The notes below the pieces were generated by a model. That model searched no databases and was not told the DNA's origin. It was given only the letters and a program-made list of their open reading frames with translations. Positions 15,776 to 24,687 of a stretch of DNA of 64,000 nt are shown piece after piece. The stretch is taken from contig NZ_FYEE01000001.1 in assembly GCF_900187645.1 (NCBI RefSeq), positions 682,001-746,000 on the forward strand, read 5' to 3'. The DNA is from Pseudomonas sp. Irchel 3E20 (GTDB taxonomy: Bacteria > Pseudomonadota > Gammaproteobacteria > Pseudomonadales > Pseudomonadaceae). Numbering within the stretch: position 1 is the first letter of the stretch; every line of letters starts with the position of its first letter. Made by a program: the position numbers and the translations under genes.

Positions 15776-16464
15776 ACGAGAGCGAACCGGGCCTGGACTT
15801 TTCCACGGTGATTGCGTCCACCGTCCATGACATGAAGAACTCCCTGGCCATGCTGATGCAGGCCCATAGCCAGTGGCTGGAGCGCTTGCCCGAGGCGCAG
15901 CGGCACACGGCCGAGCAGTCGGTGATGGCGTATGAGTTCGCCCACCTCAATGGCATGCTCGTGCAGTTGCTGGGCCTGTACAAACTGCAGGTCAACCAGT
16001 TGCCCTTGCAGCCCGGCTACCACGAGCTCGACGACTTCCTCGAAGCGCAATTGGCCTGCCATCAAGAGGTGTTCGAGCAACGCGGCATCGAGGCTCGCTA
16101 TGAGGTCGATGAGTTGTGCGGGTTGGGGTTTTTCGACCGCAGCCTGATCGGTTCGGTGGTCTCCAACATCATCAACAATGTGCTGCGTTACGCGCGCCGG
16201 GCCTTGCTGATTAGCGTGCGCGAGGAGGCGGGGCAGTTGCTGTTGACCATCAATGATGACGGCGGCGGCTACCCGGCGCAGATGATCGAGCACCAGGCCG
16301 ATTACCTTCAGGGCATCAACCAGGTCACCGGCAGCACCGGCCTGGGCCTGTATTTCGCCGCGCGTATCGCCGGCCTGCACCAGCGCAACGGCGTGTACGG
16401 GCGTATCGCAATCAGCAATGGCGGGCCGTTGGGCGGCGCATTGTTCAGCCTCTATCTGCCGTAG
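15772..16464 (+). CDS. Short sensor histidine-kinase-like protein
   Basis: A 230-residue protein without transmembrane segments. An H-box-like VHDMKNSLAMLMQA lies at about 18-31. The HATPase domain shows the N box (SNIINNVLRYA, about 128-138), DDGGGYP (G1) and STGLGLYFAARI (G2). It is cotranslated with the preceding REC-TPR protein and is probably its cognate kinase or phosphatase. It lacks any sensory domain, so the signal must come through a partner. Confidence 0.82.
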   Translation: MNESEPGLDFSTVIASTVHDMKNSLAMLMQAHSQWLERLPEAQRHTAEQSVMAYEFAHLNGMLVQLLGLYKLQVNQLPLQPGYHELDDFLEAQLACHQEVFEQRGIEARYEVDELCGLGFFDRSLIGSVVSNIINNVLRYARRALLISVREEAGQLLLTINDDGGGYPAQMIEHQADYLQGINQVTGSTGLGLYFAARIAGLHQRNGVYGRIAISNGGPLGGALFSLYLP

Positions 16465-16629
16465 TTTCGGGCCTGCGGACGGCGGGAATTATCGTTTCAG
16501 CCTTGGTGTGATGATCTATTCGCGGCGCGGCCCCCGGGTTTTGCGACGCTGTGCTTGAAATCCTGAACAGGTGATGCGTATTTTGTACGGGTCGCCGTTC
16601 GCGGCTTGCACAACAACAAGGATTGAGTC

Positions 16630-17973
16630 ATGACGACCGATGGCCACAGTTCACTCGCACAGCGATTGACGGGCATTGATGAGATTGAATGTGTTACGCC
16701 GGACCTCAATGGTGTGCCTCGCGGCAAGGTGATGACTGCCGAGGGTTTCCTGGAAGGGCGGCGGTTGCAGATGGCGCGGGGGGTGCTGCTGCAATGCATC
16801 ATGGGCGGTTATCCGCCGGCCCGATTTTATGGCAGCGACGACGGCGACCTGGCGTTGTGCCCCGACCCCGGGCAGATCCACCGCTTGCCCTGGAGCGACC
16901 AGCCGCGGGCCCTGGCCATTTGCGATGCCGATGAGCTGACGGGCGAAAGCTCACGGCTTTCCACCCGCGGCCAGCTCAAGGCCGTGATCGCCCGCTACGC
17001 CGAGCGTGGCTTGGCACCGGTGGTGGCGACCGAGTTGGAGTTCTTCGTCTTCGCCCCCAACACCGACCCGACTCAACCCTTCCAGCCGCCCTTGGGCCTG
17101 GACGGGCGCCGCGAGGACGGCCACTCGGCGTTCAGCGTCAGCTCCAACAACGGCTTGCGGCCGTTTTTTGCCGAGGTCTATCAGTGCATGGCCGCGCTGG
17201 GTTTGCCCCGCGACACCTTCATGCACGAAATGGGCGTTAGCCAGTTCGAGATCAACCTGCTGCACGGCGACCCGCTGTTGCTGGCCGACCAGACCTTCCT
17301 TTTCAAACACCTGCTCAAGGAAGTGGCGCTCAAGCATGGCTTGACCGTGGTGTGCATGGCCAAGCCACTGGCGCACACGCCGGGCAGTTCGATGCACATT
17401 CACCAAAGCGTGGTGGAGCTGGGCAGCGGGCGTAATGTGTTCAGCGATTCGGCGGGGGAGCCGACCGCGACGTTCCGTCATTTCATCGGCGGGCAGCAAG
17501 CGGGGATGGCGGATTTCACCGCACTGTTCGCACCGAACGTGAACTCCTACCAACGTTTGTGCCACCCCTATGCGTCGCCAAACAATGCGTGCTGGTCCCA
17601 CGACAACCGCGCCGCTGGGCTGCGCATTCCAGCCAGTTCGCCGGTGGCGCGGCGGGTCGAAAACCGTTTGCCGGGGGCCGATGCCAACCCCTACCTGGCG
17701 ATTGCCGCCAGCCTGGCCGCCGGCTTGCACGGCATCGAGCATGAGTTGGAGCCTAGCGCGGCGATCCAGGGTGAGTTCCAGGTGCCGGACCATTTGGCCC
17801 TGCCTTGTACCTTGCATGCCGCCCTTGAGCGTCTCAAACGCAGTTCATTGGCGAAGGAACTGTTTGGCAAGGAGTTCATCGAAGGCTACATCGCCTCGAA
17901 AACCATGGAGTTGACCAGTTTCTTCGATGAAATAACTCCCTGGGAGCGTCGTGTTCTAGCGGCCCAGGCATAA
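16630..17973 (+). CDS. Glutamine-synthetase-like ligase (gamma-glutamylpolyamine synthetase type)
   Basis: A 447-residue type I glutamine-synthetase-fold enzyme. Catalytic-domain signatures include ATELEFFVF (metal-binding Glu), HEMGVSQFEINL, GSSMHIHQS (ATP/metal His) and RIPASSPVARRVENRLPGADANPYL (substrate/ATP loop). It lacks the full N-terminal features of GlnA, and several residues around the ammonium site differ. Pseudomonads use such paralogues (PauA/PuuA family) to glutamylate polyamines. Exact substrate unknown. A separate carrier gene follows. Confidence 0.8.
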   Translation: MTTDGHSSLAQRLTGIDEIECVTPDLNGVPRGKVMTAEGFLEGRRLQMARGVLLQCIMGGYPPARFYGSDDGDLALCPDPGQIHRLPWSDQPRALAICDADELTGESSRLSTRGQLKAVIARYAERGLAPVVATELEFFVFAPNTDPTQPFQPPLGLDGRREDGHSAFSVSSNNGLRPFFAEVYQCMAALGLPRDTFMHEMGVSQFEINLLHGDPLLLADQTFLFKHLLKEVALKHGLTVVCMAKPLAHTPGSSMHIHQSVVELGSGRNVFSDSAGEPTATFRHFIGGQQAGMADFTALFAPNVNSYQRLCHPYASPNNACWSHDNRAAGLRIPASSPVARRVENRLPGADANPYLAIAASLAAGLHGIEHELEPSAAIQGEFQVPDHLALPCTLHAALERLKRSSLAKELFGKEFIEGYIASKTMELTSFFDEITPWERRVLAAQA

Positions 17974-17988
17974 CCGACCCTCGCCTTC

Positions 17989-18010
17989 GGGCTATCGTTA
18001 GCGATAGCCC
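17989..18010. other. Intercistronic hairpin
   Basis: GGGCTATCG (17989-17997) and CGATAGCCC (18002-18010) form a perfect 9-bp stem with a 4-nt loop between the ligase and MFS genes. There is no T-run, so it may be a processing or mRNA-stability element or a factor-dependent terminator. Confidence 0.4.
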
Positions 18011-18043
18011 GATCCTCACTTCAAGGAGCCGCTCGGAACGCCG

Positions 18044-19429
18044 ATGCGCCAAATCTGGAAATCCTTTCGAGCGCTGTATTTCGCCTCGCTGATGATGCTT
18101 ATCGGCTCAGGCCTATTGAGTACTTACCTGGCCTTGCGCCTGGCCGCGGACCACGTCGATGGTCTGTGGATCGGTGCGCTGATGGCCGCCAACTACTTCG
18201 GTCTTGTCCTGGGCGGCAAGATCGGCCATCGCCTGATCGCCCGTGTCGGGCATATTCGCGCCTACGCCACCTGCGCCGGCATTGTCGGCGCCGCGGTGCT
18301 GGGCCATGGCTTGGTGGACTGGCTACCCGCATGGCTGGTGCTGCGGGTGATCGTGGGCCTGGGCATGATGTGCCAGTACATGGTCATCGAGAGCTGGCTC
18401 AACGAGCAGGCCGAAGCCAAGCAGCGAGGGCTGGTGTTCAGCGGCTACATGATCGCCTCGTACCTGGGCTTGGTGCTGGGGCAACTGATTCTGGTCATGC
18501 ACCCGCAACTGGGCCTGGAACTGCTGATGCTGGTGGCGCTGTGCTTCGCCCTGTGCCTGGTGCCGGTGGCCATGACCCGGCGCATTCACCCCGCGCCCTT
18601 GCATCCGGCACCGATGGAGCCGCGGTTCTTTATCAAGCGCGTGCCGCAGTCGTTGAGCACGGTGCTGGGGGCGGGCCTGATAGTCGGTTCGTTCTACGGC
18701 CTTGCGCCGCTGTATGCCGCGCAGCAGGGGCTCTCGACCGAGCAAGTGGGTCTGTTCATGGGTAGCTGCATCTTCGCAGGCCTGGTGGTGCAGTGGCCGT
18801 TGGGCTGGTTATCGGACCGCTATGACCGTGCGCTGCTGATCCGCTGCTTCGCCGGGTTTCTCGCCGTGGCGGCGCTGCCCTTGGCGATCCTGCCGTCGGT
18901 GCCGCTGGAGGTGTTGTTTGTTGCCGGGTTCCTCTGTTCGCTGGTGCAGTTCTGCCTGTATCCGCTGGCGGTGGCGTTTTCCAACGACCATGTGGAGAGC
19001 GATCGTCGGGTGTCGCTAACGGCAATGCTGCTGGTGACCTACGGCGTGGGTGCCAGCATTGGGCCGCTGGTGGCCGGGGTGCTGATGAAGTTCTTCGGCA
19101 GCCAGATGCTCTATGCCTTCTTCAGTTTTTTTGCCCTGGTCCTGGTCTGGCGCATCCGGCCCAAGGCTGTGACCAACCTGCATCAGGTGGACGATGCACC
19201 GCTGCACCACGTGGCGATGCCGGACAGCATGTCCAGTTCGCCCCTGGTGGCGGCCCTCGACCCACGGGTGGACGAGCAAGTGGTGCAAGACCAGATGCAG
19301 CAGAGTCCAGCCACTCCCGACCCGGAGCTGGAACCTGACGCGGATGCGCAACCGGCGCCTGACGAAAACGGCGGGCCTGACGACGCAGACCCCGAACATC
19401 CCCACACCTTCACCGGTGCCAGGCCCTAA
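18044..19429 (+). CDS. MFS transporter with an acidic C-terminal tail
   Basis: A 461-residue major-facilitator carrier. About 12 hydrophobic segments fill residues 10-385, with the loop 2-3 type motif GGKIGHRLIARVGHIRAY and, in the second half, GWLSDRYDRALLIR. The layout resembles the YcaD-type MFS subfamily. The last ~70 residues are hydrophilic and rich in P, D and E (PDPELEPDADAQPAPDE), an unusual cytoplasmic tail. SD AAGGAG precedes the ATG. A strong terminator follows. Substrate unknown; a polyamine or amino compound would fit the neighbouring ligase but is only inference. Confidence 0.85.
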   Translation: MRQIWKSFRALYFASLMMLIGSGLLSTYLALRLAADHVDGLWIGALMAANYFGLVLGGKIGHRLIARVGHIRAYATCAGIVGAAVLGHGLVDWLPAWLVLRVIVGLGMMCQYMVIESWLNEQAEAKQRGLVFSGYMIASYLGLVLGQLILVMHPQLGLELLMLVALCFALCLVPVAMTRRIHPAPLHPAPMEPRFFIKRVPQSLSTVLGAGLIVGSFYGLAPLYAAQQGLSTEQVGLFMGSCIFAGLVVQWPLGWLSDRYDRALLIRCFAGFLAVAALPLAILPSVPLEVLFVAGFLCSLVQFCLYPLAVAFSNDHVESDRRVSLTAMLLVTYGVGASIGPLVAGVLMKFFGSQMLYAFFSFFALVLVWRIRPKAVTNLHQVDDAPLHHVAMPDSMSSSPLVAALDPRVDEQVVQDQMQQSPATPDPELEPDADAQPAPDENGGPDDADPEHPHTFTGARP

Positions 19430-19432
19430 AAC

Positions 19433-19469
19433 AAAAAACGGGCAGCCCTTGCGCAGCTGCCCGTTTTTT
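19433..19469. terminator. Bidirectional terminator between the MFS gene and flgZ
   Basis: ACGGGCAGC (19438-19446) pairs with GCTGCCCGT (19456-19464), flanked by A6 and T6, so it can stop both converging transcripts. Confidence 0.85.
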
Positions 19470-19483
19470 GTGTGCTGGCGGAT

Positions 19484-20230
19484 TTACATGTCGTCTTTGT
19501 CGAAGCGCCGCGCTTCGCGTTGCAACTGGTAGACGAAGCGCTCGACCTGGCGCTGTACCAGGCCACTCATGTTGTGAAAGCGCACGCCGGCGAACGTGGT
19601 GTCGATGCGCTCTTCGTGGTGCAGGTGGCGCAGTTCCACCGGCGCGGTCATGGCGCCGAAGGGCAGGGCGGCGACGAAACGGTCGTAGACCTCGCCCAGT
19701 TGCAGGCGATCGGAGATGTCGCCGTCAAAGCGCAACTTGCAGCCGGTGGCGGAAATATCCAACAGCTTGCCCTTGACCGGGGCTTTGAGCTTCTCACCGC
19801 CCAACTCGATATCCACCAGTTGCGCCAGTTTCAGGGCCGCGCGAAAGGCGTTGCGCCGCTGGTGGTAGACCACTTCGGTAGGCATGACCGTGCGGTAGCA
19901 GCGGTGATCCTTGGTTTCATCGAGGGTCGGGGTGCCGTTGCTTTCCCAAGCGATCCGCACGCCTTCGTGAAAGCCTTCGACGCGAAAAGGCTCGCCGCCG
20001 AACATGAAGCGCTCGCCGTCGCGGGGGATCATTTCATCGAGGGCAATCATGCCGCTGTCGCGGTCGACTTCCACCAGATAGCTCTGAAAGCGCTGGCTGC
20101 GTTCATGGAACGTAATAATCAGGGGATCGTGGCTCTCTTGCAGCGACCGCAGGTTAGCGGCGATTTCCAGAGGTGTGGTGAGCACCTTGGGGGGCTGCGG
20201 AGCGTCTTCCGCGTTTAAGGCATTGGACAC
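19484..20230 (-). CDS. flgZ: YcgR/FlgZ-type PilZ flagellar brake protein
   Basis: A 248-residue protein with an N-terminal YcgR domain (about 15-115) and a C-terminal PilZ domain that starts with the c-di-GMP-binding QRRNAFRA and continues with [11 protein letters not shown]. It binds c-di-GMP and slows the flagellar motor, as described for FlgZ in P. fluorescens. Neighbours flgN, flgM and flgA upstream on the same strand support the assignment. Confidence 0.9.
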   Translation of the reverse strand: MSNALNAEDAPQPPKVLTTPLEIAANLRSLQESHDPLIITFHERSQRFQSYLVEVDRDSGMIALDEMIPRDGERFMFGGEPFRVEGFHEGVRIAWESNGTPTLDETKDHRCYRTVMPTEVVYHQRRNAFRAALKLAQLVDIELGGEKLKAPVKGKLLDISATGCKLRFDGDISDRLQLGEVYDRFVAALPFGAMTAPVELRHLHHEERIDTTFAGVRFHNMSGLVQRQVERFVYQLQREARRFDKDDM

Positions 20231-20323
20231 GGTTCATCAATCTCCAGACAAAATACAACTACACGCAAGATCCGGCATTTTGCCAGCATGTGGCGCGGCT
20301 TCATAGGGCGCGCTCATAAGGGC

Positions 20324-20791
20324 TCAAGCCTGACTGAGCGGGCGTGGCTTCGCAAGCTTGGAGGTTGACCCGCGGGCATCGTAGAGCGAAGGCGGTTCGC
20401 CACCTGTGAGAATGCGCAACTGGTGTGCGGTGGTGGCTTGTTGCAGTTGGATCGACTGGCCGTTCTGCTCGTTGATGGCGTGGCATTGGGCGAGTTTTTG
20501 GTTCAGAACTTCGCTTTGCGCCAGCAATTGCGGGCCAATGCTTGAGTGCTCGGCCAGTTGCGCGAGACCGTTGTGGTTGGCGGGCAGGTTGAGGCTGGCG
20601 AGGATTTCGCTGCGCTTGCGGCCATGCTGCTCCAGCAAAATGATTAACGCCTGTTTTTGCGCGAGGATTTCTTCGAGCAGCCGCATGTCGCGTCCGTGGA
20701 GGGCCAGGGACTCGGTTTGCAGCAACTCCAGCAACTGTTGAGCTGGAGCAAAGTCGTCGGTAATCAGTTGCAGTAAGTTGGTGTCGTGCAT
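20324..20791 (-). CDS. flgN: Flagellar export chaperone FlgN
   Basis: A 155-residue helical protein with leucine-rich amphipathic helices (LLQLITDDFAPAQQLLELLQ, then HGRDMRLLEEILAQKQALI), typical of FlgN, the chaperone for hook-junction proteins FlgK and FlgL. It follows flgM and precedes flgZ in the common Pseudomonas order. The C-terminal ~25 residues are low-complexity. Confidence 0.88.
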   Translation of the reverse strand: MHDTNLLQLITDDFAPAQQLLELLQTESLALHGRDMRLLEEILAQKQALIILLEQHGRKRSEILASLNLPANHNGLAQLAEHSSIGPQLLAQSEVLNQKLAQCHAINEQNGQSIQLQQATTAHQLRILTGGEPPSLYDARGSTSKLAKPRPLSQA

Positions 20792-20839
20792 GACGGGCCT
20801 TGGGTTCTAAGCGTCCAAAAGCCTGGCGCAGGCCTTGGG

Positions 20840-21163
20840 CTAGCGCTGGGCTTCGAAATTGAGCAGCTTGCTGGCTACACGGTTGCTGTCGACTTTATAG
20901 CTGCCATCGGCAATCGCTTGCTTCAACTCGGCCACGCGGGCCTTATCGACGGCAGGCTGATCGCGCAGCTTGTCGGTGACCTTCTGCAACTGTTGAGCCT
21001 CATTGCTCAGGTGTACCGATTCCCCGCTTTTGCTGGCGGAGGGCTGTTGGGCGGCGGTAGTGACCGGCGCGGACTGCCCGGCATCACCGGTTTCTTTGTT
21101 GGCGCCGCTACGGGCGGTGGCCAATGAGGGGGAACTGTTTAATCGGCTGAAATCGATGACCAT
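20840..21163 (-). CDS. flgM: Anti-sigma-28 factor FlgM
   Basis: A 107-residue protein starting MVIDFSRLN at 21163; the longer frame back to 21235 crosses the promoter. The C-terminal half, [17 protein letters not shown] followed by [20 protein letters not shown] and [10 protein letters not shown], is the sigma-28-binding FlgM fold. FlgM holds FliA inactive until it is secreted through the completed hook. A consensus FliA promoter lies upstream, giving the usual feedback loop. Confidence 0.93.
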   Translation of the reverse strand: MVIDFSRLNSSPSLATARSGANKETGDAGQSAPVTTAAQQPSASKSGESVHLSNEAQQLQKVTDKLRDQPAVDKARVAELKQAIADGSYKVDSNRVASKLLNFEAQR

Positions 21164-21201
21164 GATGGAAAAAACCTCTGGGTATTTGGACGCTTGCCAT
21201 G

Positions 21202-21228
21202 TTTTCGGCCATACCCGGAAAAACTTTA
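21202..21228 (-). promoter_or_regulatory. Sigma-28 (FliA) promoter of flgM
   Basis: On the minus strand TAAA (21228-21225), a 15-nt spacer and GCCGAAAA (21209-21202) match the FliA consensus TAAA-N15-GCCGATAA at 11 of 12 positions, about 40 nt upstream of flgM. Confidence 0.8.
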
Positions 21229-21313
21229 GGCTCAATTATCGGTAGACGAACGCGCCAGGGCCACGCGGCGTACTGGCACAGTCTAGGGAACGACCGAGGC
21301 AAGCGCCAGTGCT

Positions 21314-22075
21314 CTACAAGGCCACCTCGACCTGGCCCGGAGCGGTCACCCGTGCCTTGATGACCCGTTGGGAGTTGAGGTTCTTGACCCGGATCTGTTC
21401 GCTCATGCCGCCATTGGACAGGGCTTCCCCCGGCATCCGCACGCTGAGGGTGCCGCTGCGCGCCGAGATCACCACCTGGTCGCCCTTGCGCACCACTTCG
21501 GCCTGCTCCATGTGCACCAGGGTAATGACTTGGTCGTTGACCATTGGTCGGACAAGTTTTTGCCCGATCGCCTGATCGACGGAAGTCAGGTAACTCTGTG
21601 TTATCAGGCTGATATCACGCTCGCGTAGGGTGACGTCTTCGGGGCCGATGATGGCGGTGCGCTTGAGCGGCCGGGTGGTGGTCACGATCTCGCGAAACAG
21701 GCGTACTTGAGCGGGTACGAACACGGTCCAGGGCGCAGCGCCATCACAGCGCACGCGCACCGTGACACGGCCCAGGGGCACGGCGGGGCTCTCCAGGGTC
21801 GCTGTCAATTCCTTGTCACACTGGGGCAGGCGCAGGCGCGGGTCGAGCTGGTTGACCTGGATCTCGTAGCGTCCTTCGGTCTGGCTGGTGGCCAGGTAGT
21901 CTTCCACGGTGAATTCAAGAAACCCTTGGGTGACGCCGATAAGCAGATCAGGCAAGGTGACCGAGTCGGCCAGGGCCGGGCCGCCGACGGCCAGGCAACA
22001 CAGCGCCGACCAGGCGCACAGGCCTTTGCGGTAGGTTGAGGTCAGGCGTCGGGAAAATGTCGTTTTGGCGTTCAT
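21314..22075 (-). CDS. flgA: Flagellar P-ring assembly chaperone FlgA
   Basis: About 253 residues from the ATG at 22075 (MNAKTTFSRRLTS). A basic N-terminus and hydrophobic segment ending ALA (about residues 15-37) form a signal peptide. The C-terminal SAF-type domain is visible from about 135 (FREIVTTTRPLKRTAIIGPE, then VDQAIGQKLVRPMVNDQVIT). FlgA assists FlgI P-ring formation in the periplasm. A longer frame to 22195 overlaps cheV and is rejected. The next genes on the strand are flgM and flgN. Confidence 0.92.
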   Translation of the reverse strand: MNAKTTFSRRLTSTYRKGLCAWSALCCLAVGGPALADSVTLPDLLIGVTQGFLEFTVEDYLATSQTEGRYEIQVNQLDPRLRLPQCDKELTATLESPAVPLGRVTVRVRCDGAAPWTVFVPAQVRLFREIVTTTRPLKRTAIIGPEDVTLRERDISLITQSYLTSVDQAIGQKLVRPMVNDQVITLVHMEQAEVVRKGDQVVISARSGTLSVRMPGEALSNGGMSEQIRVKNLNSQRVIKARVTAPGQVEVAL

Positions 22076-22087
22076 AAGAGTTAAAAA

Positions 22088-22101
22088 GCAAGCGCCGTGC
22101 C
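22088..22101 (-). promoter_or_regulatory. Sigma-54 -24/-12 element for flgA
   Basis: The minus strand reads GGCACGGCGCTTGCT: GG at 22101-22100 and GC at 22089-22088, separated by exactly 10 nt, as RpoN promoters require. The predicted start falls within a few bases of the flgA ATG. Confidence 0.65.
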
Positions 22102-22160
22102 GTTTAGCAATGAACGGGCGTCGGATCTTTTCAAGTGTGTGGGTGTAGTGGGAGTCGGGC

Positions 22161-23093
22161 ATGGCTGGTGTAATGGATTCGGTGAACCAGCGCACGCAAC
22201 TGGTGGGGCAGAATCGCCTTGAGCTGTTGTTGTTCCGCTTGGACGGAACGCAGCTTTACGGGATCAACGTGTTCAAGGTTCGGGAGGTGCTGCAATGCCC
22301 CAAACTGACGGTGCTGCCTAAGTCCCATCCTGTCGTGTGCGGTGTCGCCAATATTCGCGGTGCGACCATTCCGATTCTGGACCTGGCGATGGCCACCGGG
22401 TCGGGCGGTTTGCAGGACCAAAGCAACCCCTTCGTGATAATCACGGAGTACAACACCAAGACCCAGGGTTTCCTGGTGCGCTCGGTGGAACGTATCGTCA
22501 ACATGAACTGGGAGGAGATCCACCCGCCACCCAAGGGCACCGGGCGCGATCACTACCTGACCGCCGTTACCCGGGTCGATAACCAGTTGGTGGAAATCAT
22601 CGACGTAGAGAAGGTGCTGGCTGAAGTGGCGCCGACGCCGGAGTCGATTTCCTTTGGCGTGGTGGACACCGAAACCCAGCAAAAGGCCATATCGCTGCGG
22701 GTGTTGACGGTGGATGACTCCTCGGTGGCGCGCAAACAGGTTTCGCGTTGTCTGCAAACCGTTGGGGTTGAGGTGGTGGCGCTCAATGACGGTCGCCAGG
22801 CGTTGGAATACCTGCGCAAACTGGTGGACGAGGGCAAGAAGCCCGAAGAAGAATTTTTGATGATGATCTCCGACATCGAGATGCCGGAAATGGACGGCTA
22901 CACTCTCACGGCCGAGATACGCAACGATCCACGCATGCAAAAACTGCATATCATCCTGCATACTTCGCTGTCCGGAGTGTTCAATCAGGCGATGGTCAAG
23001 AAAGTCGGTGCCGATGACTTCCTGGCCAAATTCCGTCCTGATGACCTGGCAGCCCGGGTCGTTGACCGGATCAAAGCAGCAGATCACAGCTAG
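22161..23093 (+). CDS. cheV: Chemotaxis coupling protein CheV
   Basis: A 310-residue CheW-REC fusion. The CheW-like domain (about 18-160) includes LYGINVFKVREVLQ and VANIRGATIPILDL. The receiver domain (about 175-305) has VDDSSVARK, the phospho-site SDIEMPEMDGY and a conserved Lys region near AKFRPDD. GGGAG precedes the ATG. It links receptors to CheA and may buffer phosphoryl groups. It is followed 44 nt later by cheR and is divergent from flgA. Confidence 0.95.
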   Translation: MAGVMDSVNQRTQLVGQNRLELLLFRLDGTQLYGINVFKVREVLQCPKLTVLPKSHPVVCGVANIRGATIPILDLAMATGSGGLQDQSNPFVIITEYNTKTQGFLVRSVERIVNMNWEEIHPPPKGTGRDHYLTAVTRVDNQLVEIIDVEKVLAEVAPTPESISFGVVDTETQQKAISLRVLTVDDSSVARKQVSRCLQTVGVEVVALNDGRQALEYLRKLVDEGKKPEEEFLMMISDIEMPEMDGYTLTAEIRNDPRMQKLHIILHTSLSGVFNQAMVKKVGADDFLAKFRPDDLAARVVDRIKAADHS

Positions 23094-23137
23094 GGGCGCC
23101 TGCCCCGGCGAACAACACGATTTTAGAGGCGGTATCT

Positions 23138-23965
23138 TTGTCTACGGGTAATTTGGATTTCGAACAGTTCCGGGTCTTCCTGGAAAAAGCCTGTGGCATT
23201 TTGCTCGGTGAGAACAAGCAGTATCTGGTGTCGAGCCGTCTCAACAAACTGATGGAACAGCAGGGCATCAAGTCCCTGGGGGAGTTGGTCCAGCGTATCC
23301 AGACCCAGCCGCGCAGTGGTTTGCGCGAGTTGGTGGTGGACGCCATGACCACCAACGAAACCCTGTGGTTTCGTGATACCTACCCCTTTGAGGTGCTCAA
23401 GAACAAGGTGCTGCCCCAGGCGATCAAGGCCAACCCCGGCCAGCGGCTGCGCATCTGGTCGGCGGCCTGTTCGTCGGGGCAGGAACCTTACTCCCTGTCC
23501 ATGGCCATCGACGAGTTCGAGCGGGTCAACATGGGGCAGTTGAAGATGGGGGTGCAGATTGTTGCCACCGACCTGTCGAGCACCATGTTGAACAACTGCA
23601 AGACCGGCGAATACGACAGCCTGGCCATCGGCCGCGGTTTGTCGCCCGAGCGCTTGCAGCGTTATTTCGACCCCAAGGGGCCGGGGCGCTGGGCGGTTAA
23701 GGCACCGATCAAGAGCCGGGTGGAGTTTCGCTCGTTCAACCTCTTGGACAGCTACGCCAGCCTGGGCAAGTTCGATATCGTGTTCTGCCGCAACGTGCTG
23801 ATCTACTTCTCCGCCGAGGTGAAGAAAGACATCCTGCTGCGTATCCACAGCACCCTGAAACCGGGCGGTTACCTGTTTCTCGGCGCGTCGGAAGCCTTGA
23901 ACGGCTTGCCGGACCACTACCAGATGGTCCAGTGCAGCCCGGGCATTATCTACCAGGCCAAGTGA
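23138..23965 (+). CDS. cheR: Chemotaxis protein methyltransferase CheR
   Basis: A 275-residue protein with an N-terminal CheR helical domain and a C-terminal SAM-dependent domain: WSAACSSGQEPYSL (SAM-binding loop), DLSSTMLNN and VFCRNVLIYF. It methylates glutamates on chemoreceptors. The start is a TTG at 23138 (no ATG or GTG fits the conserved N-terminus STGNLDFEQFR). It forms an operon with cheV and ends in a strong terminator. Confidence 0.95.
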   Translation: MSTGNLDFEQFRVFLEKACGILLGENKQYLVSSRLNKLMEQQGIKSLGELVQRIQTQPRSGLRELVVDAMTTNETLWFRDTYPFEVLKNKVLPQAIKANPGQRLRIWSAACSSGQEPYSLSMAIDEFERVNMGQLKMGVQIVATDLSSTMLNNCKTGEYDSLAIGRGLSPERLQRYFDPKGPGRWAVKAPIKSRVEFRSFNLLDSYASLGKFDIVFCRNVLIYFSAEVKKDILLRIHSTLKPGGYLFLGASEALNGLPDHYQMVQCSPGIIYQAK

Positions 23966-23984
23966 TTGCTGGCGACAACGAAAA

Positions 23985-24016
23985 ACGGGAGCCCTCAGCG
24001 GCTCCCGTTTTTTTTG
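23985..24016 (+). terminator. Terminator after cheR
   Basis: ACGGGAGCC (23985-23993) pairs with GGCTCCCGT (24000-24008), followed by an uninterrupted run of Ts. Confidence 0.85.
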
Positions 24017-24041
24017 CCGTCACTGTAGTTGGCTGGCCTGC

Positions 24042-24072
24042 GGTGGGAGCGAGCCTGCTCGCGATAGCGGGC
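24042..24072. repeat. REP element
   Basis: GTGGGAGCGAGCCTGCTCGC followed by GATAGCGGG, the same REP unit as at 58587 and 48705. It is a single unit in the gap between the cheR terminator and the flgB promoter. Confidence 0.75.
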
Positions 24073-24217
24073 GAGTCGCTACCATCGCGCCGGTGGCTGA
24101 CCTGCCGCCCCCGCAAAGCGGCAGAAAAGCGGCGGCCAGCGGAAACCCATTGCCGCTTTTCTGGCATCGGTGCCTTGCCGGGGCCGGCAAAGCCCGTGTT
24201 TTCGGGGGGTTATGCAG

Positions 24218-24234
24218 TTGGCACGCGGCTTGCT
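24218..24234 (+). promoter_or_regulatory. Sigma-54 promoter of the flgBCDE operon
   Basis: TTGGCACGCGGCTTGCT is a near-perfect RpoN element (consensus TGGCACG-N4-TTGCW) with GG and GC 10 nt apart, 44 nt upstream of the flgB ATG. In Pseudomonas such class III promoters are driven by FleR with RpoN. Confidence 0.9.
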
Positions 24235-24277
24235 AAGTTCCAGCTACGAAAAACCGGTCACCCAAAGGTTTCCCGAC

Positions 24278-24685
24278 ATGAGCATCAGCTTCGACAAAGC
24301 GCTCGGTATCCATGAACAGGCTCTTGGCTTTCGCGCCAAGCGTGCCGAAGTCCTGGCCAACAACATCGCCAACGCCGATACCCCGAACTACAAGGCTCGG
24401 GATCTGGACTTTTCGGCTGTGCTGGCGGCGCAGAGCGAAAAGACCAAGAGCGGCGCCTTCGCCTTGAATATGACCAATAACCGTCATATCGAAGCGCAAG
24501 GCCTGGGCAATGGCGACGAATCGTTGCTGTATCGCACGCCGATGCAGCCCTCGATCGACCAGAACACCGTGGACGCCCAGCTCGAGCAGTCGAACTATGC
24601 CGAGAACTCGGTCAACTTCCAGGCCAGCTTCACGCTGCTCAATGGCAAATTCAAAGGGTTGATCGCAGCCCTGCGCGGAGAGTAA
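24278..24685 (+). CDS. flgB: Flagellar proximal rod protein FlgB
   Basis: A 135-residue rod protein starting MSISFDKALGIHEQAL. It has the axial-protein N-terminal motif VLANNIANADTPNYKARD. First gene of flgBCDE; 2 nt separate it from flgC. A longer frame from 24170 covers the promoter and is rejected. Confidence 0.95.
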   Translation: MSISFDKALGIHEQALGFRAKRAEVLANNIANADTPNYKARDLDFSAVLAAQSEKTKSGAFALNMTNNRHIEAQGLGNGDESLLYRTPMQPSIDQNTVDAQLEQSNYAENSVNFQASFTLLNGKFKGLIAALRGE

Positions 24686-24687
24686 CC

